A DNA stretch of 6,882 bases from Rickettsiales bacterium. Its GTDB lineage: Bacteria; Pseudomonadota; Alphaproteobacteria; Rickettsiales; UBA1997. The stretch is from the NCBI GenBank assembly GCA_023262945.1, contig JALQXY010000161.1:1-6882 (forward strand). The letters run 5' to 3'. The notes beneath the pieces are model-generated. The model ran no database searches. It worked only from the letters and a program-made list of their open reading frames with translations, and had not been told where the DNA came from. Both the position numbers and the translations under genes were made by a program. Shown piece after piece: positions 1-4,392 of the stretch (position 1 is its first letter; each line of letters opens with the position of its first letter).

Positions 1-130
1 TTTTGAGATAAAAATTGTAAAAAATGCAAGTCCTATACCTATAGGACTTAAGGCTTTTTGCAATTTTTAGCCAAAAAGATAAAGTCAGATTGTTTAGTTT
101 TTATATATGTTTTTTAGGTGGGAATTGGTA
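1..130. mobile_element. Palindromic miniature element, copy 1 (left end cut by window)
   Basis: This is the right-hand ~130 bp of a short non-coding repeat that recurs at 133-300 and 3765-3933. Seen here: a central perfect 10-bp inverted repeat with a 2-base loop (28-49), an outer A/T-rich stem around it (about 11-27 with 52-67), and the right terminal inverted repeat ending in GGGAATTGGTA at 130. The two halves of the element are imperfect reverse complements of each other, so a transcript would fold into one long hairpin. There is no coding capacity. The form is that of a miniature inverted-repeat transposable element (MITE), or a relative in style of the Rickettsia palindromic elements. 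The left terminus lies outside the window. Confidence 0.8.
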
Positions 131-152
131 TATACCAATTCCCATCTAAAAA
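111..152. repeat. 42-bp palindrome at the junction of two element copies
   Basis: The right terminus of copy 1 abuts the left terminus of copy 2 and forms an almost perfect 42-bp palindrome centred between 131 and 132. The only mismatched pair is G118 with T145. Such a structure could extrude as a cruciform or act as a strong hairpin in RNA. It is a by-product of one element inserting at the end of another. Confidence 0.8.
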
Positions 153-300
153 TAAACAATATGACAAAATATTTTTTAAGATAAAAATGTAAAAAATGCA
201 AGTCCTATACCTATAGAACTTAAGGCTTTTTGCAATTTTTAGCCAAAAAGATAAAGTCAGATTGTTTAGTTTTTATATGTTTTTTAGTTGGGAATTGGTA
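133..300. mobile_element. Palindromic miniature element, copy 2 (complete)
   Basis: This is a complete 168-bp copy. Its left terminal repeat begins TACCAATTCCCATCTAAAAA and its right end is the near reverse complement, finishing GGGAATTGGTA at 300. It is nearly identical to copies 1 and 3 over its length. The central hairpin (200-221) has one mismatch compared with the perfect stem of copy 1. It lies directly behind copy 1 in the same orientation, separated only by TA (131-132). TTA follows at 301-303. It has no open reading frame, so any movement would need a transposase supplied in trans. Confidence 0.85.
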
Positions 301-372
301 TTATACCATCATATCATGATACATCTAGTCAGAAAAAATCTTGCAAAGACCCCCGCAAATCAACGAATTTTA

Positions 373-401
373 TTGACCATTGATAAATTTTATTGTATAA
401 T
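373..401 (+). promoter_or_regulatory. Probable sigma70 promoter of the ankyrin gene
   Basis: A -35 box TTGACC (373-378) and a perfect -10 box TATAAT (396-401) are separated by exactly 17 bp. Transcription would begin near 408 and leave a leader of about 30 nt before the ATG at 439. The 10-base string AATTTTATTG occurs twice (366-375 and 386-395), once across the -35 side and once just before the -10. The rest of 301-438 holds only a 10-bp palindrome (312-321) and no gene. Confidence 0.7.
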
Positions 402-438
402 CTTTAAAACTCCTATCTTAAAAAATAAAATTAGTTAG

Positions 439-1446
439 ATGGTTAAAGAAAACCTACATTATCAAGAAAATAAAGCTATTTTTGTTGAAATATTTGATGG
501 AATATTTTCTAATGCAAATAGTGGGTTATCAAACTATTCTATACCTAATAATCCTAAAGAGTTAAAAAAGGCTTTAAATAATCCTGATTTTTATACAACG
601 CTATCTGCTGATAATTTAGAAAAGCTAAAAAAATTTCTGCAAGATAATCCTGATTTTTATAAAAATTTTTATAAAAACGATGAAGATGATGAAAATAATG
701 AAGATGGTGATAGTGGAAGTATTAGCGATTCAGAAGAAAATCAGAATCCAGAAAATGAAGAAAAGCAAGATTTAACAGATAATAAAATCGAAGAAGAAGA
801 GCAGGATTTAACAGGGGATGAAATCGAAGAATGGGGGCAAGAAGATGATCAAGAAAAGGTCAATTATTTTCAATATAAAGAAGTAGTTTTGGATAATGGG
901 CTAATAGAAGATGTTATTTTAAAAGAAGAGCTCAAAGTAGAAGAAAAAATTAAGGAAGATGAGATTGTGGATCTTTTTTGGGCAGCTAAAAATGGTCGTA
1001 TAGAATTGGTTAAAGAAATTCTTAGATTTAGTGATATTGATATTAATGCAAGAGATCATAGTGGTTATACCGCACTTACAATCGCTATCGAAAATAATCA
1101 TCAAGAAATAGCTAAAATATTAATCAAAGAAGAAGGAATCAAAATCAATGAAAAAGATGCCAATGGCAATACTCCTCTTGTAATCGCTATCAAGAAAGGT
1201 GATGAAGAATTGGTTAAAACTTTAATAGAAAGTAAAAAAGTTGATATAAATGAAAAAGATGCCAATTGTAATACTCCACTTACAATCGCTATCGAAAAAA
1301 AATTCTCAGGAATAATTGAAATTCTTAAAGAAAATCTTCGTATATTGAATAATGAAATTAATAAAAGTAGACCTGATTGTGAAATTAATTGTTTAGGGGT
1401 GTCAAAACTATACGAAATGGAATTTGACAAAAGGGTAGATAAATAA
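439..1446 (+). CDS. Ankyrin-repeat protein with acidic central region
   Basis: This 335-residue soluble protein has no signal peptide or membrane segment. Residues 1-80 are a helical, Asn/Lys-rich region in which the motif NPDFY occurs twice (48-52 and 70-74). Residues 81-140 are extremely acidic and low in complexity, with a 12-residue tandem repeat (QDLTDNKIEE, then QDLTGDEIEE; 110-131). Residues about 175-298 form four ankyrin units with the expected TPL.IAI...(E)LVK.LI pattern; the last unit is incomplete. The tail (299-335) is unrelated. Ankyrin repeats bind proteins, and in host-associated bacteria such proteins are often secreted effectors; that role is inferred here. The start is secure: an in-frame TAG immediately precedes the ATG, and a good promoter lies ~40 bp upstream. 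No clear Shine-Dalgarno is seen. The stop lies 4 bp from the convergent tRNA gene. Confidence 0.85.
   Translation: MVKENLHYQENKAIFVEIFDGIFSNANSGLSNYSIPNNPKELKKALNNPDFYTTLSADNLEKLKKFLQDNPDFYKNFYKNDEDDENNEDGDSGSISDSEENQNPENEEKQDLTDNKIEEEEQDLTGDEIEEWGQEDDQEKVNYFQYKEVVLDNGLIEDVILKEELKVEEKIKEDEIVDLFWAAKNGRIELVKEILRFSDIDINARDHSGYTALTIAIENNHQEIAKILIKEEGIKINEKDANGNTPLVIAIKKGDEELVKTLIESKKVDINEKDANCNTPLTIAIEKKFSGIIEILKENLRILNNEINKSRPDCEINCLGVSKLYEMEFDKRVDK
1045..1302 (+). repeat. 102-bp tandem repeats encoding ankyrin units
   Basis: Three units start at 1045, 1147 and 1249, an exact period of 102 bp or 34 codons. Units 2 and 3 share a nearly identical stretch encoding NEKDAN.NTPL. Units 1 and 3 share the 20-base string CTTACAATCGCTATCGAAAA, while unit 2 differs there. 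This patchwork of DNA identity points to recent duplication or gene conversion among the units. Confidence 0.75.
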
Positions 1447-1450
1447 TAAA

Positions 1451-1525
1451 TGGAGCGGGTGATGAGGTTCGAACTCACGACTTTTACCTTGGCAAGGTAA
1501 CGCTCTACCGCTGAGCTACACCCGC
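1451..1525 (-). tRNA. tRNA-Gly (anticodon GCC)
   Basis: On the minus strand this folds as a full cloverleaf. The 7-bp acceptor stem pairs GCGGGTG with CACCCGC and is followed by a discriminator T and an encoded CCA (1451-1453). The D arm contains AGCGGTAGA. The anticodon stem pairs TTACC with GGTAA around the loop TTGCCAA, so the anticodon is GCC (1491-1493). The T arm carries GTTCGAA. It reads GGC and GGU glycine codons. Its 3' end faces the ankyrin gene, so the two transcripts converge almost end to end. No intrinsic terminator is visible between them. Confidence 0.97.
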
Positions 1526-1568
1526 AAATAATTTGTTATTTATTTAACAATAATAAAAAACTAAATAA

Positions 1569-1597
1569 TTTATAGTTTGTAGAAAAATAATTTGCAA
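1569..1597 (-). promoter_or_regulatory. Probable promoter of tRNA-Gly
   Basis: Read on the minus strand, a -35 box TTGCAA (1597-1592) and a -10 box TATAAA (1574-1569) are separated by 17 bp. Transcription would start near 1562, giving a leader of roughly 37 nt before the mature tRNA 5' end at 1525. No other element between 1526 and 1650 competes as clearly. Confidence 0.55.
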
Positions 1598-1656
1598 TCT
1601 CTCAATGATAATTTTATTGTACAATTTAACCCAAATCTCCGAATAGAAAATTAATT

Positions 1657-1707
1657 TATACCAAATTTAATCTTTAAATAAAATTATAACAAAATATTTT
1701 TTAAGAT
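1657..1707. repeat. Decayed left end of the palindromic element
   Basis: The segment starts TATACCAA like the element's left terminus and ends with the 19-base string ACAAAATATTTTTTAAGAT (1689-1707), identical to 164-182 in copy 2. The bases between are diverged but align with few gaps. The rest of the element, including its central hairpin and right terminus, is absent. It therefore appears to be an old truncated copy, placed about 20 bp upstream of the lipoprotein start codon. No convincing promoter for that gene was found in 1526-1726. Confidence 0.55.
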
Positions 1708-1726
1708 TATTTAGAAAATCACGATA

Positions 1727-2368
1727 ATGAGTTTAAATTATAAAAAAATTACATCATTAATTTTTGTATTGATATTCTTGTCTTCTTGCGTTGAAACAAT
1801 TATTGGCGGATCTTTAACTGCGGCTTATTTATCAACTCGTGAAAAAAGCTTATCAGCAACTGCTAGCGATATCAGGATTTCCAGTATAATTGGAACTGAC
1901 TTTGTAATTAATGGTTTAAAAAATATAGGTAATTATGTTGATATTACAGTTAATGAGGGTAGGGTTTTGTTAACGGGAATTGTTAGAGACTCTAACAAAG
2001 CAAAAGAAGCTATTGATTTAGCGTGGAAGGTTGATAATGTAAAAGAAGTAATTGACGAAATACAAATTGCTAAAGATCTAAAATTAAGACCAAAAGACTT
2101 TTCTAATAGTTTGATTGATTACGGTTTAACAGCTAAAATTGAAGCAAAATTAGCAATTAACGAAAAAGTAAAATCTAGAAATTATAAAATTACAACCGTA
2201 GCTAAAACAGTTTATTTGCTAGGTGTTGCCCAAGATCGTAGTGAAATTAATAATGTGTTGCAAAAAATATCTCATGTTATTGGCGTGGAAAGAGTGGTTA
2301 ATCATGTAATTTTAAAAGATGATCCTAGGAGAGTTCCTCCTAGATCAAGTGCGGCAGTTGATTTGTAA
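1727..2368 (+). CDS. BON-domain lipoprotein (DolP/YraP-like)
   Basis: This 213-residue predicted lipoprotein has Lys6-Lys7, then a hydrophobic stretch (8-18), then the lipobox LSSC with Cys21 as the lipidation site. Two BON domains follow, roughly residues 48-115 and 134-196, each with the conserved beta-turn around glycine (VLLTGIV at 80-86, VYLLGVA at 162-168) and the motif VKEVIDEI or VERVVNHV. BON domains bind phospholipid; the family member DolP is an outer-membrane lipoprotein that helps keep the envelope intact. Length and two-domain layout match DolP (about 190 residues), so a periplasmic outer-membrane role is likely. The tail is Pro/Arg-rich (200-206). No strong Shine-Dalgarno precedes the ATG. 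mtaB follows after 21 bp on the same strand, so the two may be co-transcribed. Confidence 0.85.
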   Translation: MSLNYKKITSLIFVLIFLSSCVETIIGGSLTAAYLSTREKSLSATASDIRISSIIGTDFVINGLKNIGNYVDITVNEGRVLLTGIVRDSNKAKEAIDLAWKVDNVKEVIDEIQIAKDLKLRPKDFSNSLIDYGLTAKIEAKLAINEKVKSRNYKITTVAKTVYLLGVAQDRSEINNVLQKISHVIGVERVVNHVILKDDPRRVPPRSSAAVDL

Positions 2369-2389
2369 TTATATGAATAATCTTTGAAG

Positions 2390-3781
2390 ATGGAAAATAA
2401 TGTTGTAAATTTCGGATGTCGCCTAAATGCTTATGAGACAGAGATAATAAAAAGCTTTCTTAAAAAATCAGAGCAAAATAATTTGATAGTTTTTAATTCT
2501 TGCGCGGTAACTGCAGAAGCAGAGAGGCAATTAAGACAATCCATAAGAAAGCATAAAAAGCAAAATCCGCAAGCTAAAATTATCGTAACTGGTTGTGCTG
2601 CGCAAATAAATCCCGAAACATATGCAAAAATGCCTGAAATTGACTTAGTTTTGGGCAATAAAGAAAAATTAGAATATCATAATTATGATTTAAATAATAA
2701 GAATCATAAAAAAGAGATTAAGAATACTAATTCTACAATTGATGATAATGAAATATTACATAAAGATCTTATTTTTTTAAAGTCTAAAGAAAAATCGACT
2801 GATTTCTTGTCCAATAAAGACTTAAGTAAAATAAAGGTTAATGATATTTTGTCCTTACGAAACACAGCGCCACATTTGGTATCTTATTTTGAAAATCATG
2901 TAAGGGCTTTTTTAGAAATTCAAAATGGCTGTAATCATCGTTGTACATTTTGTATAATTCCTTTTGGCAGAGGTAATAGCAGATCAGTGCCTTTGGGGGA
3001 GATTGTAAAAAATGTTAGAGAATTAGTTAAAAATGGACATAATGAAATAGTGTTAACTGGCGTTGATATTTCTGATTATGGTAAAGATCTTGAAGCGCCA
3101 ATTACATTATCACAAATGATACGTCGTCTTTTGCGGCTGGTTCCGGAATTGCCAAGATTGAGGCTTTCATCAATTGATGTTGCTGAGATTGACAAAGATT
3201 TCTTTAATTTACTGGGCAATGAGGCAAGATTTATGCCATATTTGCATCTAAGTGTGCAATCGGGAGATGATTTAATTTTAAAACGCATGAAGCGTCGTCA
3301 TAATAGGTCGCAAGTTATAGAATTTTGCCAAAAAGCAAGGCAAATTCGTCCTGATATTACTTTTGGAGCCGATATAATTGCCGGATTTCCAACTGAAAGT
3401 GAAGAAGCTTTGCAAAATTCGATTAATCTTATTAAAGAAGCTGATTTGATTTTTACACATATTTTTCCTTATTCACAAAGGGATGGTACCCCTGCTGCTA
3501 AGATGCCACAGATAGACAAGAAAATAATTAAAGAAAGAGCTAGAAAATTGCGTCAAGCTGGTCAATTACAATTAAACAGTTATCTTGAAAAGCAAATTGG
3601 TAAAGAGTTCTTTGCTATTATAGAAAAAGATAATTTTGGTAAATTAGAAAATTTCTTAGATGTTAAAATAGAAAATGCCAAAAATCTTAATCGTGGCTCT
3701 ATTTATAAAGTTAGAATTACTGATAATGATTGTGATAAGTTAAAAGCTAATTTATGTCATATTATACCAATTGCCATCTAA
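2390..3781 (+). CDS. mtaB: tRNA t6A37 methylthiotransferase MtaB
   Basis: This radical-SAM enzyme adds a methylthio group to t6A at position 37 of ANN-decoding tRNAs, giving ms2t6A. Numbered from the ATG at 2390 (463 residues): the N-terminal UPF0004 domain carries the auxiliary-cluster cysteines 10, 38 and 69, with FGCRLN and NSCAVT typical of MtaB rather than MiaB. The radical-SAM motif CNHRCTFC gives Cys181, 185 and 188. The motifs SSIDVAEID, HLSVQSGDD and GADIIAGFP follow, then a short C-terminal TRAM-like domain (about 395-455). A TTG at 2384 would add two residues; an in-frame stop at 2378 excludes anything longer. Residues about 98-145 are a low-complexity Asn/Lys insert between the first two domains. 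The last five residues and the stop come from an inserted palindromic element, so the original C-terminus has been replaced, apparently without harm to the core. Confidence 0.93.
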   Translation: MENNVVNFGCRLNAYETEIIKSFLKKSEQNNLIVFNSCAVTAEAERQLRQSIRKHKKQNPQAKIIVTGCAAQINPETYAKMPEIDLVLGNKEKLEYHNYDLNNKNHKKEIKNTNSTIDDNEILHKDLIFLKSKEKSTDFLSNKDLSKIKVNDILSLRNTAPHLVSYFENHVRAFLEIQNGCNHRCTFCIIPFGRGNSRSVPLGEIVKNVRELVKNGHNEIVLTGVDISDYGKDLEAPITLSQMIRRLLRLVPELPRLRLSSIDVAEIDKDFFNLLGNEARFMPYLHLSVQSGDDLILKRMKRRHNRSQVIEFCQKARQIRPDITFGADIIAGFPTESEEALQNSINLIKEADLIFTHIFPYSQRDGTPAAKMPQIDKKIIKERARKLRQAGQLQLNSYLEKQIGKEFFAIIEKDNFGKLENFLDVKIENAKNLNRGSIYKVRITDNDCDKLKANLCHIIPIAI

Positions 3782-3933
3782 AAATGAACAATATGACAAA
3801 ATATTTTTTAAGATAAAAATTGTAAAAAATGCAAGTCCTATAGGTATAAGGCTTAAGGCTTTTTGCAATTTTTAGCCAAAAAGATAAGGTCAGATTGTTT
3901 AATTTTTATATGTTTTTTAGGTGGGAATTGGTA
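3765..3933. mobile_element. Palindromic miniature element, copy 3 (complete)
   Basis: This complete 169-bp copy starts TACCAATTGCC and ends GGGAATTGGTA. It is flanked on both sides by TTA (3762-3764 and 3934-3936), a likely 3-bp target duplication. Its central hairpin (3833-3854) carries paired changes compared with copy 1 but can still form through a G-U and one mismatch. The left terminal repeat lies inside mtaB and encodes the residues PIAI and the TAA stop. In a transcript the element could serve as a stabilising or terminating hairpin behind mtaB. Confidence 0.85.
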
Positions 3934-4062
3934 TTAAATCAAGGTGGGCGTTTTATTGGTTAGTTTTAAAAACTTTTTGGAAATTGTTATTAAAAATTGA
4001 TTTTTTTGGGGGGTGAGTTAGGTTTTTTTTGTAAATTTTTAAAAATTAAAAAATGTCTAAAA

Positions 4063-4392
4063 ATGAGTGAAATTAATAAGCTAACTAAAAAATTAGTGGA
4101 ATTTAGAGATGAAAGAGATTGGAAAAAGTTTCATAATCCAAAAGACTTAGCCATTGCTATTAACATAGAATCATCAGAGCTTCTGGAAAATTTTTTATGG
4201 AAGTCGTCAAAAGAAGCAGATTTAGAAAAAGTAAAAGAAGAGTTAGCTGATATATTTTGTTATGCACTACTTCTTGCAGAAAGCTATGAATTAAATGTCG
4301 GAAAAATTATTACTGATAAAATCACAAAGAATAACCAAAAATACCCAATAGAGAAAGCAAAAGGAAGTAATAAAAAATACAATCAACTATGA
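4063..4392 (+). CDS. MazG-like nucleotide pyrophosphohydrolase
   Basis: This 109-residue all-alpha NTP pyrophosphatase belongs to the MazG / RS21-C6 (dCTPP1-type) superfamily, which hydrolyses (d)NTPs to the monophosphate and pyrophosphate and needs Mg2+. The metal-binding signature is visible as E36-S-S-E39 followed 20 residues later by E60-L-A-D63. The conserved end K..KNNQKYP..KAKG (about 87-101) is also present. One such domain is the usual size for the small members. The chosen ATG gives MSEINKL, a normal family start. The frame is open from a TTG at 3997, but those extra 22 residues look like translated A/T-rich leader. The stop overlaps the next start as ATGA (4389-4392), which implies translational coupling with the nuclease-helicase. 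No clear promoter or Shine-Dalgarno is seen between the upstream element and this gene. The preferred nucleotide cannot be read from the sequence. Confidence 0.87.
   Translation: MSEINKLTKKLVEFRDERDWKKFHNPKDLAIAINIESSELLENFLWKSSKEADLEKVKEELADIFCYALLLAESYELNVGKIITDKITKNNQKYPIEKAKGSNKKYNQL

Noticed and set aside
1..300. CRISPR array suggested by repeated near-identical blocks
   Set aside because: The repeats are ~168 bp palindromic units placed end to end, with no short regular repeats or unique spacers and no cas genes.
312..321. 10-bp palindrome TATCATGATA as an operator for the ankyrin gene
   Set aside because: It is short, A/T-rich and ~50 bp upstream of the -35 box, with no second copy to support a binding site.
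1101..1478. 125-residue minus-strand open frame opposite the ankyrin gene
   Set aside because: It is the antisense shadow of the ankyrin repeats and runs into the tRNA gene; it has no recognisable domain.
1617..1625. Plus-strand -10-like TACAAT for the lipoprotein gene
   Set aside because: No -35 box stands at 16-18 bp; the TTGCAA upstream is 22 bp away and fits the minus-strand tRNA promoter better.
3928..3956. Outward promoter from the element's right end (TTGGTA, 17 bp, TTTTAT) driving the MazG-helicase pair
   Set aside because: Both boxes match consensus at only four of six positions, which is expected often by chance in such A/T-rich DNA.
4009..4016. G-run followed by TGAG that resembles a strong Shine-Dalgarno
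   Set aside because: No usable start codon lies at the right distance; the nearby frames meet stops at once, and the true start is ~45 bp away.
3997..4062. Extended N-terminus of the MazG-like protein from a TTG at 3997
   Set aside because: The added 22 residues are translated A/T-rich leader with a G run, and the family normally starts at the position of the ATG at 4063.
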